Below are positions 1-9,176 of a stretch of 33,802 nt of DNA, in pieces. A model generated the notes under the pieces. That model was given only the letters and a program-made list of their open reading frames with translations, had not been told where the DNA came from and did no database searches. The translations under genes were made by a program, and so were the position numbers. Location of the stretch: the NCBI GenBank assembly GCA_019745275.1, contig JAIETJ010000081.1, positions 1 to 33,802 of the forward strand. Direction: 5' to 3'. The stretch is from Pseudomonadaceae bacterium (GTDB lineage Bacteria > Pseudomonadota > Gammaproteobacteria > Pseudomonadales > Pseudomonadaceae). Numbering within the stretch: the first letter of the stretch is position 1; each line of letters opens with the position of its first letter.

Positions 1-1448
1 CGGCTGGGCGTGCCGTGCTTGCTGGTGATAATTTCCACCTGCTCGCCGGTTTGCAGGCTGTAGGTGAGCGGCACTATGCGCCCGTTGATCTTCGCACCAC
101 GGCAGTTATGGCCGATTTCGGTGTGCACCCGGTAGGCAAAATCCAGCGGCGTGGCACCTTGCGGCAAGTCAATCGCATGGCCATCGGGGGTGAACACATA
201 GACCCGATCCGGCTCGATATCGACCCGTAGCTGCTCGGCCAAACTGCCAATGTCACCGAGCTCTTCATGCCACTCCAGCACCTGACGCAACCAGGAGATT
301 TTCTCCTCGTAATGGTTGGAGCCAGACTTAACGTCGGTGCCCTTGTAGCGCCAGTGCGCGCAAACCCCAAGCTCGGCCTCTTCGTGCATGTCGCTGGTGC
401 GGATTTGCACCTCAAACACCTTACCGTCCGGGCCGAGCACGGCGGTGTGCAGCGAGCGGTAGCCGTTCTCTTTGGGATTGGCGATGTAGTCGTCGAACTC
501 TTTGGGCACATGCCGCCACAGGCTGTGCACTATCCCGAGGGTGGTGTAGCAATCACGCACTGCCGGCACCAGCACGCGCAAGGCGCGCACGTCGTAGATC
601 TGGCTGAATTCCAGACCTTTGCGCTGCATTTTGCGCCAGATCGAGTAGATGTGTTTGGCCCGACCGCTGATGTCGGCGTCGATGCCGGCCGCCGCTAACT
701 CTTCACGCAGCTGCTGCATCACCTCGCTGATGTACTGCTCGCGATCCAAGCGGCGCTCGTGCAGCAGTTTGGCGATTTGCTTGTATTGCTCCGGCTCCAG
801 GTAGCGAAACGACAGGTCCTCCAGCTCCCACTTGATATGGCCGATGCCTAAGCGATGAGCCAGCGGCGCATAAATATCAAACACCTCGCGGGCGACCCTT
901 TGGCGTTTTTCATCCGGGGCATTTTTGATCGCACGGATCGCGCAGGTGCGTTCGGCCAGTTTGATCAGCGCCACGCGCACGTCATCGACCATCGCCACCA
1001 GCATTTTGCGCAAGTTCTCGACCTGCACCTGAGTGCCGAGCACCAAGGATTCGCGCGGGTTCAAGCTGGCGCTGATGGCGGCCATGCGCAGCACGCCGTC
1101 GATCAATTTACTGACCACCGTACCGAAGCGCTGCTGCACCGCCGCCAAGGGGATATGCCCCTCGCGCACGCCACGGTAGATGACGGCGGCCACTAAGGAG
1201 TCTTGATCGAGTTTGAGGTCGGCCAAAATAAGCGCAATCTCAAGGCCGGCATGAAAACTCGAAGCGCCTTCAGCCCATAAATTTTTCGCCGCGTTAGCTT
1301 GCTGCTCAGACTCACGGGCAAAATCGCAAGCTTCTTTCAGGGCGCCACGATCGAGCGCCGGATCAAGACTAAGGACCTGGTCCAACCAGCCCTCGAGATT
1401 GACCGTACCGTCGGCATTGATCGGCTGTTGCGCTCTTACCTGAACCAT
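1..1448 (-). CDS. relA: RelA, GTP/ATP pyrophosphokinase ((p)ppGpp synthetase I), C-terminus cut by window edge
   Basis: This is the ribosome-associated alarmone synthetase that makes (p)ppGpp during amino-acid starvation. The frame starts at ATG 1446-1448 (MVQVRAQQPINADG) and runs off the left edge, so about 482 of an expected ~750 residues are visible. Seen in order are a degenerate HD-like hydrolase region, a synthetase domain containing EFDDYI near residues 317-322, the stretch VFEVQIRTSDMHEEAELG, and a TGS domain from about residue 412 (DRVYVFTPDGHAIDLPQGA). EFDD is the EXDD form typical of monofunctional RelA, whereas bifunctional SpoT/Rel enzymes carry RXKD; this is family knowledge. 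The C-terminal ACT/zinc-finger part is outside the window. The gene lies 103 nt after rlmD on the same strand, and a short hairpin repeat occupies that gap. It is probably co-transcribed with cysM and rlmD. Confidence 0.95.
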   Translation of the reverse strand, partial: MVQVRAQQPINADGTVNLEGWLDQVLSLDPALDRGALKEACDFARESEQQANAAKNLWAEGASSFHAGLEIALILADLKLDQDSLVAAVIYRGVREGHIPLAAVQQRFGTVVSKLIDGVLRMAAISASLNPRESLVLGTQVQVENLRKMLVAMVDDVRVALIKLAERTCAIRAIKNAPDEKRQRVAREVFDIYAPLAHRLGIGHIKWELEDLSFRYLEPEQYKQIAKLLHERRLDREQYISEVMQQLREELAAAGIDADISGRAKHIYSIWRKMQRKGLEFSQIYDVRALRVLVPAVRDCYTTLGIVHSLWRHVPKEFDDYIANPKENGYRSLHTAVLGPDGKVFEVQIRTSDMHEEAELGVCAHWRYKGTDVKSGSNHYEEKISWLRQVLEWHEELGDIGSLAEQLRVDIEPDRVYVFTPDGHAIDLPQGATPLDFAYRVHTEIGHNCRGAKINGRIVPLTYSLQTGEQVEIITSKHGTPS

Positions 1449-1492
1449 AAATGCTCCCGTTTCCTTATTTCCCGGATTGCGAGGCGCTAATC

Positions 1493-1525
1493 GGTGGGCA
1501 ACGCTGCGCGGTTGCCCACCCTACG
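1493..1525. repeat. Dispersed hairpin repeat, copy 1 (GTAGGGTG family)
   Basis: A perfect 10-bp inverted repeat (GGTGGGCAAC 1493-1502, GTTGCCCACC 1511-1520) encloses an 8-nt loop. It is followed by CTACG, so the minus strand reads CGTAGGGTGGGCAAC. It lies between rlmD and relA, inside the presumed operon. Related hairpins occur near 12482, 16242 and 25986. There is no T-tract, so it is not a classical terminator. Confidence 0.7.
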
Positions 1526-1551
1526 TGTCACTTGCCACGCACCAGTTACCA

Positions 1552-2904
1552 TTAAACCAATTCAAACAACGCCATCGCTTCGACATGCGCGGTTTGCGGA
1601 AACATATCGAGAATCCCAGCACGTTTGAGCCGGTAGCCTTGGCGCACCAGCTCCGCCGCATCACGGGCCAAGGTGGCCGGATTACAGGACACATACAGCA
1701 CTCGTTGCGCCCCGCTGGCAGCCATTTGTTGCACCGCATGCCAAGCACCATCGCGCGGCGGATCGAGCAGCACGGCAGCAAAACCCTCGGCGCCCCAAGC
1801 ACCCTTGGCCACCGGCGCAGCCAAGTCAGCCTGATAAAACTGTAGATTAGCCAAGCCATTGGCACTGGCATTTAAGCGCGCCCGTTCAACCATGGCCGCC
1901 ACTCCTTCGACCGCCACCACTTCACGCACCCGCTGCGCCAGCGGCAAGGCAAAGTTACCCAAGCCACAGAACAAATCCAGTACCCGCTCATCTACTTGCG
2001 GCGCTAACCAATCGAGCGCCTGGGCGATCATCGCTTCGTTCACCAGAGCATTTACCTGCACAAAGTCGCCGGGCCGATAGGCCAGTTGCAGGTTCCAACT
2101 GTCGAGGCGAAAGCCCAAGGTCTGCCCGGCCAGATACGGCTGTGGTTCATCCACCCCGTGCAGCCATAACTGGGCGCTGTGCTCGCTGCAAAAATCCTGC
2201 AGGCGGGCTAGGTCCGCCTCTGGCAATGGCGCGGTATGCCGCAGCAACACGGCATTCGCGCTGCCACTAAAGAGTTCAACATGCCCAAGCGTCTGCGGTT
2301 TACTCAAACTGCGCAGCAACTGCGGTAATGCGTGCAGAATCGTTTGCAAGGGCTGTACCAGCACCGGGCAATCGTTAATAGCGACTATGTCTTGGCTGGC
2401 AGCGGCGCGAAAACCGACATCCAGCTGACGAGTTTTAGTATCCCAACGCACGGCAATCCGCGCACGCCGGCGGTAGCCAAACTCTGGCCCGACCAAGGGC
2501 GCGGCCCACTCCTCAGGCGCAAGACCAGCAACCCGCAGTAGCTGTTCAGCCAAGGTTTTTTGCTTTAAATCCAGCTGCTCGCTATGCGGCAGATGCTGCA
2601 AGGTGCAACCGCCACAGGTCTTGGCGTGCGCACAGGGTTCAGTGCGGCGCATGGGGCTGGCCCTAAAAATGCGCTCGGCACGCGCCTCGACCACCTGACT
2701 GCGGGCGCTGAGCACCCGAGCTTCCACTTGTTCATCGGCCAAGGCGCCGGCAACAAACCAAGTACGCCCCTCAACAAAGGCAATGCCGCGACCATCGTTG
2801 GCCAGCCGTTCAATCGTTAAACGCTGCTTTTTACCGGTTGGCAGCGACGCTGCCCGCACACCACCCGCGGGTTGGAAGCGCAGATTCAGCTCTTTCTTAG
2901 CCAT
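1552..2904 (-). CDS. rlmD: 23S rRNA (uracil(1939)-C(5))-methyltransferase RlmD
   Basis: This enzyme transfers a methyl group from SAM to U1939 of 23S rRNA. The 450-residue protein has an N-terminal TRAM region (about 25-80, [19 protein letters not shown]). It has [4Fe-4S] cysteines C91, C97 and C100 ([10 protein letters not shown]) with C179 as the likely fourth, a SAM-binding segment [14 protein letters not shown] (about 308-321), the DPPRDG motif, and the catalytic nucleophile C407 in [14 protein letters not shown]. It ends MALFELV, as is usual for the family. The ATG at 2902-2904 sits only 2 nt after the cysM stop, so the two genes are a tight operon. Other RumA-family methyltransferases (RlmC, TrmA) lack this combination of TRAM domain and cluster spacing. 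Formerly called rumA or ygcA. Confidence 0.95.
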   Translation of the reverse strand: MAKKELNLRFQPAGGVRAASLPTGKKQRLTIERLANDGRGIAFVEGRTWFVAGALADEQVEARVLSARSQVVEARAERIFRASPMRRTEPCAHAKTCGGCTLQHLPHSEQLDLKQKTLAEQLLRVAGLAPEEWAAPLVGPEFGYRRRARIAVRWDTKTRQLDVGFRAAASQDIVAINDCPVLVQPLQTILHALPQLLRSLSKPQTLGHVELFSGSANAVLLRHTAPLPEADLARLQDFCSEHSAQLWLHGVDEPQPYLAGQTLGFRLDSWNLQLAYRPGDFVQVNALVNEAMIAQALDWLAPQVDERVLDLFCGLGNFALPLAQRVREVVAVEGVAAMVERARLNASANGLANLQFYQADLAAPVAKGAWGAEGFAAVLLDPPRDGAWHAVQQMAASGAQRVLYVSCNPATLARDAAELVRQGYRLKRAGILDMFPQTAHVEAMALFELV

Positions 2905-2906
2905 AG

Positions 2907-3839
2907 TTAAAGCTGTCCGTCAGGTAGTGGTGCGTGGGGTTCGTCATAAATGCCGGTGGACAGGTAACGGTCGCCGCGGTCGCAAATAATCGCCACCAGC
3001 ACGGCATTTTCAACTTCCGCCGAAAGTCGCAACATGGCCGCCACCGCGCCGCCCGAGGACACGCCACAGAAGATGCCTTCTTCGCGCGCCAGCCGACGCA
3101 TTACCTGCTCGGCTTCGAGCTGCGCCATGTCGATAATTCGATCGACCCGCTCGGCTTGGTAAATTTTCGGCAGGTACTCGGTTGGCCAACGGCGAATGCC
3201 GGCAATCGAGGCGCCGTCCTCGGGCTGCAAACCAACAATTTGCACCGCTGGGTTTTGTTCTTTCAGGTAGCGCGACACGCCCATGATGGTGCCAGTGGTA
3301 CCCATCGAGCTAATAAAGTGGGTGATGCGGCCGTGGCTTTGCTGCCAAATTTCTGGCCCGGTGCTGGTGTAGTGCGCTTCGGGGTTATCGCCATTGGCGA
3401 ACTGATCGAGCACCTTGCCACGGCCTTCGGCTTGCATCTGCAAGGCCAAGTCGCGGGCGGTCTCCATGCTCTCGACCAAAATTAACTGGGCGCCATAGGC
3501 GGTCATGGCCGCCTTGCGCTCGGCGGTCGAGTTGGCCGGCATAATCAGCACCATCGGGTAGCCTTTGATCGCGGCGACCATCGCCAAGGCGATCCCGGTG
3601 TTGCCGGAGGTAGCCTCAATTAGCGTGTCACCGGGGGCAATCGCGCCGCTCAGTTCGGCCCGGGCAATCATCGACAAGGCAGGCCGATCTTTCACCGAAC
3701 CGGCCGGATTATTGCCTTCGAGCTTAACCAGCAAGGTATTCGAGGTCGCGCCCGGCAAGCGCTGCAGGCGCACCAGCGGGGTCTGGCCGATGCACTCGGC
3801 AATGGTTGGGAACGGGCTATCGGCAGGCAACAAGGTCAT
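2907..3839 (-). CDS. cysM: Cysteine synthase B (O-acetylserine sulfhydrylase, CysM)
   Basis: A PLP enzyme that makes L-cysteine from O-acetylserine and sulfide or thiosulfate. The 310-residue product begins [21 protein letters not shown]50 in [11 protein letters not shown] is the Schiff-base lysine, TSGNTG at 77-82 binds the substrate carboxylate, and [11 protein letters not shown] binds the PLP phosphate. The C-terminus has [18 protein letters not shown]. The frame stays open upstream to 4001, but homologues start at or near this ATG (3837-3839) and the extra 54 codons overlap the gacS start, so I use 3839. The CysM rather than CysK assignment rests on the overall match to Pseudomonas CysM ([18 protein letters not shown]). 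It is the first gene of the cysM-rlmD-relA group and is divergent from gacS. Confidence 0.94.
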   Translation of the reverse strand: MTLLPADSPFPTIAECIGQTPLVRLQRLPGATSNTLLVKLEGNNPAGSVKDRPALSMIARAELSGAIAPGDTLIEATSGNTGIALAMVAAIKGYPMVLIMPANSTAERKAAMTAYGAQLILVESMETARDLALQMQAEGRGKVLDQFANGDNPEAHYTSTGPEIWQQSHGRITHFISSMGTTGTIMGVSRYLKEQNPAVQIVGLQPEDGASIAGIRRWPTEYLPKIYQAERVDRIIDMAQLEAEQVMRRLAREEGIFCGVSSGGAVAAMLRLSAEVENAVLVAIICDRGDRYLSTGIYDEPHAPLPDGQL

Positions 3840-3993
3840 GGCGCAAAGTAATCCGCACAGCAAAAATAGACCCCCATGATAACGGCAAACCGTCACGCGC
3901 CCTATCACCAGCACGCTGCAGTTTGTTGCAGCACTAGAGTTACACTGCGCCACCGGACTGTTTAAACCGCCCAGATCGATCAAGGAGCCACTT
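3840..3993. promoter_or_regulatory. Divergent cysM/gacS intergenic promoter region with a 6-6-6 inverted repeat
   Basis: The 154-bp gap must hold promoters for both genes. It contains a perfect inverted repeat GCTGCA (3915-3920), 6 nt, TGCAGC (3927-3932). Just downstream is a possible -10 hexamer TACACT (about 3941-3946) pointing toward gacS. The gacS Shine-Dalgarno is AAGGAG at 3982-3987. The protein that might bind the palindrome is unknown. Confidence 0.35.
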
Positions 3994-6744
3994 GTGTTCA
4001 AGGACTTAGGCCTTAAAAGCCGCGTGTTACTGCTCTCTTTGCTGCCCAGCAGCGTCTTAGCCTTGGCGCTGGGCGGTTACTTTGCCTGGACGCAATTGAG
4101 CGATATGCAGGCGCAGCTGCTCCAGCGCGGACAGATGATCAGCAGCCAACTGGCGGTTTTGGCGCTACCAGCACTGGCGCAAAACCAGCCGCAAGCGCTG
4201 GCACTAATGGCCAACGAGGCCCTCGAGCACGCTGATGTGCGCTCAGTGCAGCTATTAGATGCACAGCGCGAAGTGCGCGCCCATGCTGGCCCGAGCATGC
4301 TCAATCCGGCGCCCAGCAACAGCCCGCAGCTCAGCGTGCTAAGCAATCATGCCGCCAGTCGATTTCTCTTGCCGGTGTTTGCCGATAACTCCACCCGTAC
4401 TGATGCCCAAGGTAGCGGCGCCAACAAACAACCGCTGGGCTGGGTAGAACTGGAGATGTCCCACGACGGCACCTTGCTACGCGGCTATCGCAGTTTGTTC
4501 GGCACAGTACTGCTGGTATTGGCTGCGCTCTTGGCTAGTGCGCTGATGGCGGCGCGCATTAGTCAGGCGATCAACGACCCGCTGGATAAAGTCAAACAAT
4601 GCGTCGCCAGACTTAAAGATGGCCACCTAGAAAGCCGCTTGGAACCACTGGGCAGCCATGAGCTGGACCAATTGGCGGCGGACATTAATCGCATGGCCGA
4701 AGCCTTGCAAAACGCCCAAGAAGAACTGCAACACAGCATCGAACAAGCCACTGAAGACGTACGGCAAAATCTGGAAACCATCGAAATTCAGAATATCGAG
4801 CTGGGTATCTCACGCAAAGATGCCGTGGAAAACAGCCGCCTGAAGTCGGAATTTCTCGCCAATATGAGCCACGAAATCCGCACCCCACTGAATGGCATTA
4901 TTGGGTTTGCCAACCTGCTGCAAAAAAGTGATTTGAGCCCACGTCAACAGGACTACCTCGACACCATCAGCCAATCCGCCGACAGCCTTTTGGTGATCAT
5001 CAATGAGGTCCTCGATTTTTCTAAAATTGAGGCCGGCAAGCTGGTACTGGAGAATATTCCGTTTAACTTGCGCGATCTGCTGCAAGAGACCATGACCCTA
5101 CTGGCGCCAAGCGCTCACGCCAAGCACCTTGAGTTACTCAGCTTGGTTTATCGCGACACGCCCATGACCCTGATCGGCGACCCGCAGCGACTCAAGCAAA
5201 TCCTCACCAACCTGACCAGCAACGCGGTTAAATTTACCCGCGAGGGCACGGTTATCGCCCGCGCCATGCTCATGGATGAGGACGACGAGAGCGTGCAACT
5301 GCGCATTAGCGTGCAAGACAGTGGCGTTGGTTTATCCGACGAAGACTTGCGCATGCTGTTTCAAGCCTTTACTCAGGCCGACAACTCACTCACCCGACAA
5401 TCCGGTGGCACCGGCTTGGGCTTGGTCATATCCAAGCGCTTGATCGAACAAATGGGTGGCGAAATCGGCGTCGCCAGCACCCCCGGCGAGGGCTCGGAAT
5501 TCTGGATCAGCTTAAAGCTGCCCAAAGCCCGCGACGACAGTCAAGACCTGCCCCGCGCGCCGTTACTCGGCCAACAAGTGGCGATCTTGGAGCGCCACGA
5601 ACTGGCGTGCCAAGCCCTGCAACATCAACTGCAAGACTGCGGTTTAATCACCCACACCTTTACGGCCCTCGACACTTTACTGAACACGGTCAAACAGCTC
5701 CGCTACAGCAACACGCCGATTCATTTGGCCGTGCTCGGCGTCAACGCTAAAGACTTTGCCCCGCAATCTTTACTCACGCAGTTATGGGCGTTGGAAGGTC
5801 TAGGCTGCAAGACGCTGCTGTTGGCGCCAACCACCGAGCAAGGGCTGTATCACTACGCCATGCCGGACACGCACTTTTGCGTACACGCCAAGCCAGCCTG
5901 CACGCGCAAACTGCAACGAACTCTCAGCGAGCTGATTGCACCGCGCCTGGCCCTGCGTGATCAGCCATTAGCACCCAGCGGCCCGGCACCTTACCTTTTA
6001 TGCGTGGACGACAACCCGGCCAATCTGCTGCTGGTAAAAACCTTACTTGAGGATCAAGGTGCCCGCGTGGATGCACTCGACAGCGGCTATGCCGCCCTCG
6101 ACGCCGTCAAGCTTAACAACTACGACCTAGTCTTTATGGACATCCAAATGCCCGGCATGGATGGTCGACAAACCACGGAGGCGATTCGCCTATGGGAAGC
6201 CGAACAGAGCCGCCAACACCTACCGATCATTGCCCTCACCGCCCACGCACTGGCCAACGAGAAAATCGCCCTGCTGCAAAACGGCCTAGATGACTACCTG
6301 ACTAAACCGATCGACGAGCGTCAACTGGCGCAAACGGTACTCAAATGGACCGGTTTAGCGCTGCGCGAGGTCGGCCCTGAGCGCCAGTACATTGCTCATC
6401 AGCCAACCCAGCAACTCAGCGTATTGGATGCCGCGGAAGGCTTACAACTGGCCGCCGGCAAAGCCGATTTAGCCGCGGACATGCTCAGCATGCTGCTTAG
6501 CTCACTGGAGAATGACCGCAGCACCTTGCAGCAGGCTCGCGCCAATAACGCCCGCGAGGTGCTGCTGGAGCGCATTCACCGCCTGCATGGCGCTACCCGT
6601 TACTGCGGCGTGCCGCAACTGCGCGCCAGTTGCCAACAGTGCGAGAGCCTCCTTAAACAAAATTCGCCAGCCGCCGAAACGGCGCTGGATGAATTAGACG
6701 CCGCTATCGGCCGACTACTTAACCACGCCCAGGCCAGTGCTTAA
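3994..6744 (+). CDS. gacS: GacS, tripartite hybrid sensor histidine kinase
   Basis: GacS is the membrane sensor kinase of the Gac/Rsm pathway; it phosphorylates GacA, which drives transcription of small RNAs that titrate RsmA. The 916-residue protein starts with GTG 3994, with AAGGAG 7 nt upstream, and begins [21 protein letters not shown]1 (about 10-32) and TM2 (about 167-187) flank a periplasmic region, followed by a HAMP domain and a coiled stretch. The HisKA domain carries H293 in [12 protein letters not shown]. The ATPase domain has [16 protein letters not shown] and [13 protein letters not shown]. The receiver domain has [19 protein letters not shown] and phospho-acceptor D716 in [13 protein letters not shown]-terminal HPt domain carries H865 in [11 protein letters not shown]. 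The architecture matches GacS/BarA fully, with no missing phosphorelay residue. The cognate GacA is not in the window. ldhA follows 31 nt downstream. Confidence 0.97.
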   Translation: MFKDLGLKSRVLLLSLLPSSVLALALGGYFAWTQLSDMQAQLLQRGQMISSQLAVLALPALAQNQPQALALMANEALEHADVRSVQLLDAQREVRAHAGPSMLNPAPSNSPQLSVLSNHAASRFLLPVFADNSTRTDAQGSGANKQPLGWVELEMSHDGTLLRGYRSLFGTVLLVLAALLASALMAARISQAINDPLDKVKQCVARLKDGHLESRLEPLGSHELDQLAADINRMAEALQNAQEELQHSIEQATEDVRQNLETIEIQNIELGISRKDAVENSRLKSEFLANMSHEIRTPLNGIIGFANLLQKSDLSPRQQDYLDTISQSADSLLVIINEVLDFSKIEAGKLVLENIPFNLRDLLQETMTLLAPSAHAKHLELLSLVYRDTPMTLIGDPQRLKQILTNLTSNAVKFTREGTVIARAMLMDEDDESVQLRISVQDSGVGLSDEDLRMLFQAFTQADNSLTRQSGGTGLGLVISKRLIEQMGGEIGVASTPGEGSEFWISLKLPKARDDSQDLPRAPLLGQQVAILERHELACQALQHQLQDCGLITHTFTALDTLLNTVKQLRYSNTPIHLAVLGVNAKDFAPQSLLTQLWALEGLGCKTLLLAPTTEQGLYHYAMPDTHFCVHAKPACTRKLQRTLSELIAPRLALRDQPLAPSGPAPYLLCVDDNPANLLLVKTLLEDQGARVDALDSGYAALDAVKLNNYDLVFMDIQMPGMDGRQTTEAIRLWEAEQSRQHLPIIALTAHALANEKIALLQNGLDDYLTKPIDERQLAQTVLKWTGLALREVGPERQYIAHQPTQQLSVLDAAEGLQLAAGKADLAADMLSMLLSSLENDRSTLQQARANNAREVLLERIHRLHGATRYCGVPQLRASCQQCESLLKQNSPAAETALDELDAAIGRLLNHAQASA

Positions 6745-6775
6745 GTGCCCGAGCAGCCGTACATGGAGCGATTGA

Positions 6776-7765
6776 ATGCGGATTATTTTATTCAGCAGCC
6801 AGCCTTACGACCACGACAGCTTTACCGCTGCCACCCTACCCGTCGGCGCTGAACTGGAGTTCCAACACAGCCATCTGACCCTCGCTACCGCGCCACTGGC
6901 GCAAGGCTGCGCAGTGGTCTGCGCGTTTATTAACGATGATTTGTCTGCATCCGTGTTGCAGCGCTTAGCGGCCGGTGGCACCCGGTTAATTGCCCTGCGC
7001 TCGGCCGGCTACAACCATGTCGACCTCAGCGCCGCGCAACAACTGGGCATCAGCGTGGTTCGGGTACCCGCCTACTCGCCCTTTGCCATCGCCGAACATG
7101 CCGTGGCGCTGATTTTGGCGCTGAATAGACGCATTCACCGGGCGTTCAATCGCACCCGCGAAGGCGATTTCTCCCTGCACGGCTTGATCGGCTTTGATTT
7201 GCACGGCAAAACCGTGGGCATTGTTGGCACCGGCCAGATAGGCGCAGCGTTTGCACGAATTATGGCCGGCTTCGGCTGCCAACTGCTGGCGCACGACCCG
7301 CACCCTGATCCGCAGTTGCAAGCCTTGGGGGTGCGTTACTTGCCACTCGCGGAGCTATTAGCACACGCACAAATCGTCAGCCTGCATTGCCCGCTGACCA
7401 GCGACACCCGCCACCTGATCAACCGGCAATCGTTGGCCTGTATGCAGCCTGGCGCCATGCTGATCAACACCGGGCGCGGCGCATTGGTCGACACCCCGGC
7501 ATTGATCGACGCACTCAAAAGCGCGCAACTCGGTTACTTGGGTTTAGACGTGTATGAAGAAGAGGCGGCGCTGTTTTTTGAAGATCAATCCGATCAACCG
7601 CTGCAAGATGACGTGCTGGCCCGCCTACTTACCTTCCCCAACGTCATAGTCACCGCTCACCAAGCCTTCCTGACCCGCGAAGCACTGGCCGCCATCGCCA
7701 GCATCACCATGGAAAACATTGCTTGCTGGGCCGCCGGCCAGCCGCAGAATCTAGTCACGGCCTAA
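6776..7765 (+). CDS. ldhA: Fermentative D-lactate dehydrogenase (NAD-dependent)
   Basis: A cytosolic D-2-hydroxyacid dehydrogenase that reduces pyruvate to D-lactate with NADH. The 329-residue product has the Rossmann motif GIVGTGQIG (about 148-156), HCPLTSDTRHLINR, catalytic R234 in INTGRGALVDT, the acidic GLDVYEEE segment (about 257-263), and catalytic H295 in TAHQAFLTREA. The insert EEAALFFEDQSDQPLQDDV is characteristic of the LdhA branch. The start at ATG 6776 is supported by GGAG at 6764-6767. The gene is probably transcribed with gacS; the gacS-ldhA pairing is also found in P. aeruginosa. It is followed by a convergent intergenic region containing a palindromic element. Confidence 0.93.
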   Translation: MRIILFSSQPYDHDSFTAATLPVGAELEFQHSHLTLATAPLAQGCAVVCAFINDDLSASVLQRLAAGGTRLIALRSAGYNHVDLSAAQQLGISVVRVPAYSPFAIAEHAVALILALNRRIHRAFNRTREGDFSLHGLIGFDLHGKTVGIVGTGQIGAAFARIMAGFGCQLLAHDPHPDPQLQALGVRYLPLAELLAHAQIVSLHCPLTSDTRHLINRQSLACMQPGAMLINTGRGALVDTPALIDALKSAQLGYLGLDVYEEEAALFFEDQSDQPLQDDVLARLLTFPNVIVTAHQAFLTREALAAIASITMENIACWAAGQPQNLVTA

Positions 7766-7780
7766 ATCGACAGACGAAAA

Positions 7781-7946
7781 AAAGCCGGAAACAACAGGCC
7801 GTGTGAAAACGTAGCGAGCGACGGTTAGGCAAGGCAAAAACAGGCGAAAAAGCGCAGTTTACGAGCTGTAAATGAGCATTTTGAGCCTGATTTTAACGCC
7901 GCATAACCGAGCGCAGTAGTTTTCAAACAGCCTGAAAATCCGGCTT
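7781..7946. terminator. Probable bidirectional ldhA/dcd terminator, interrupted by an inserted element
   Basis: AAGCCGGA (7782-7789, preceded by A residues) and TCCGGCTT (7939-7946) are perfect inverted repeats. In the usual Pseudomonas arrangement these would be the two arms of a short convergent-gene terminator. Here they are separated by about 149 nt, nearly all of it the palindromic element at 7795-7934. Termination may now depend on the element's own hairpin. Confidence 0.5.
7795..7934. mobile_element. 140-bp palindromic MITE-like element
   Basis: The ends read CAGGCCGTGTGAAAAC (7795-7810) and, on the other strand, CAGGCTGTTTGAAAAC (7919-7934): a 16-bp terminal inverted repeat with two mismatches. 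The symmetry continues inward (CGGTTA near each arm, AAAACAGGC/AAAATCAGGC, GCGCAGTTTAC/GCTCATTTAC) to a centre near the AGCT at 7864-7867, so the whole element can fold as one imperfect hairpin. It has no coding capacity. It resembles non-autonomous, repeat-type elements common in Pseudomonas genomes, but I do not assign it to a named family. No clear target-site duplication is visible. Confidence 0.6.
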
Positions 7947-7963
7947 ATTCTTCGAGCGCTTAA

Positions 7964-8530
7964 CTAAGCCTTAGGCAAGGTCACGCCCAGCTGCCCCTGA
8001 TATTTGCCGCCGCGATCCTTGTACGACACCTCACAGACCTCGTCCGACTCAAAAAACAGCATCTGCGCCACGCCTTCGTTGGCGTAAATCTTGGCTGGCA
8101 AGGTGGTGGTATTGGAGAATTCCAACGTCACATGGCCTTCCCACTCCGGCTCAAGCGGAGTGACGTTGACGATAATGCCGCAGCGCGCATAGGTACTTTT
8201 GCCCAAGCAGATGGTCAGCACATTGCGCGGGATACGAAAGAACTCGACCGTACGGGCCAAGGCAAAGGAGTTTGGCGGAATGATGCATACATCACTTTTA
8301 ACATCGACAAAACTCTTCTCATCGAAGTTTTTCGGATCCACGGTGGCCGAATTGATGTTGGTAAACACCTTAAATTCGTCGGCGCAACGCACGTCGTAAC
8401 CGTAGCTGGAAACCCCATAAGAGATCAGCGCCTGAGCACCCTCGGCACGCACTTGGCGCTCAACGAAGGGCTCAATCATGCCGTGCTCCTGGGCCATGCG
8501 GCGAATCCATTTATCCGATTTGATGCTCAT
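7964..8530 (-). CDS. dcd: dCTP deaminase
   Basis: This homotrimeric enzyme deaminates dCTP to dUTP, feeding dTMP synthesis through dUTPase. The 188-residue length is typical. It begins [22 protein letters not shown]. Family motifs include SSYGYDVR (41-48), GKSTYARCG (110-118) and [17 protein letters not shown] with the probable general base E137. The C-terminus [13 protein letters not shown] is the usual triphosphate-covering tail. The start ATG is at 8528-8530. It is convergent with ldhA and divergent from the cold-shock gene, hence probably monocistronic. Confidence 0.95.
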   Translation of the reverse strand: MSIKSDKWIRRMAQEHGMIEPFVERQVRAEGAQALISYGVSSYGYDVRCADEFKVFTNINSATVDPKNFDEKSFVDVKSDVCIIPPNSFALARTVEFFRIPRNVLTICLGKSTYARCGIIVNVTPLEPEWEGHVTLEFSNTTTLPAKIYANEGVAQMLFFESDEVCEVSYKDRGGKYQGQLGVTLPKA

Positions 8531-8838
8531 GGCGACGTTCCTAAAGAGGTGATAAAACCGATGGCCTATCTTACCGGGGCATCAGCAGGGATCAAAGCCC
8601 GCAAAATAGGCCGATGGGCACACCGTCAATCAGCTGATCCGCACACGCCGGATAAAATTATTAGCACAACCGGTTAAAAGCGGGTATTGTTTGCTCACTG
8701 TGTTGCATGTGTCACCGCGAATCGCTACCTGATGTTGAATTTCGATCCAATCATCGCACGACTCCTTTTACTCGTTGCACTCAGTCTTGGCCTGGGCTTG
8801 TCCAGGGCTGTAATTTAATTTGTTTTAGGAGATACACC
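8531..8838 (+). promoter_or_regulatory. 308-bp dcd/csp intergenic region with cold-shock leader hairpin
   Basis: The gap between dcd (minus) and the cold-shock gene (plus) contains no supported gene. Near the right end a hairpin CCTGG (8791-8795), GGCTTG-type loop, CCAGG (8802-8806) lies about 20 nt before the strong AGGAGA Shine-Dalgarno (8827-8832), with an AT-rich single-stranded stretch between them. This is the layout expected of a structured csp mRNA leader. I could not identify convincing -35/-10 boxes. Confidence 0.35.
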
Positions 8839-9048
8839 ATGTCGAATCGTCAAACTGGCACCGTTAAGTGGTTCAACGATGAAAAAGGCTTCGGCTTCAT
8901 CACTCCACAATCGGGCGACGACCTGTTCGTTCACTTCAAAGCTATCCAAAGCGACGGCTTCAAAAGCTTGAAAGAAGGCCAACAGGTTTCTTTCGTAGCT
9001 ACCCGCGGCCAGAAAGGCATGCAGGCTGAGGAAGTTCAAGTTATCTAA
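8839..9048 (+). CDS. CspA-family cold-shock protein
   Basis: A 69-residue single-stranded nucleic-acid-binding protein that melts RNA structure. It begins [23 protein letters not shown]1 is KGFGFITP (about 16-23) and RNP2 is DLFVHF (about 28-33), with the aromatic residues intact. It closely resembles the Pseudomonas CapB/CspA/CspD-like small proteins; the exact paralogue cannot be told from sequence alone. The reading frame stays open back to 8707, but AGGAGA at 8827-8832 and the family N-terminus fix the start at 8839. A strong terminator follows 21 nt after the stop, so it is a single-gene transcript. Confidence 0.95.
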   Translation: MSNRQTGTVKWFNDEKGFGFITPQSGDDLFVHFKAIQSDGFKSLKEGQQVSFVATRGQKGMQAEEVQVI

Positions 9049-9064
9049 CTTGCGCTGAATCAAG

Positions 9065-9094
9065 AAAAACCCCGCTTACGAGCGGGGTTTTTTT
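9065..9094 (+). terminator. Rho-independent terminator of the cold-shock gene
   Basis: A perfect 7-bp stem CCCCGCT (9070-9076) and AGCGGGG (9081-9087) has a TACG tetraloop, a preceding A-tract and seven T residues after it. The A-tract means it could also act toward apbC, which converges from the right. Confidence 0.9.
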
Positions 9095-9176
9095 ATGCCT
9101 AATTTTTATGCCTATTGCTTAGTCATCCGCGCGCTGCTTGCTTGGCGACTCAATCACCTAGCAAGCAACGCCAACC

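Noticed and set aside
3840..4001. 54-codon upstream extension of cysM
   Set aside because: Homologues start at or near 3839 and the extension overlaps the gacS start and the presumed promoters.
8707..8838. 44-codon N-terminal extension of the cold-shock protein
   Set aside because: The extension is Cys/Arg-rich and unlike the family; AGGAGA at 8827-8832 fixes the start at 8839.
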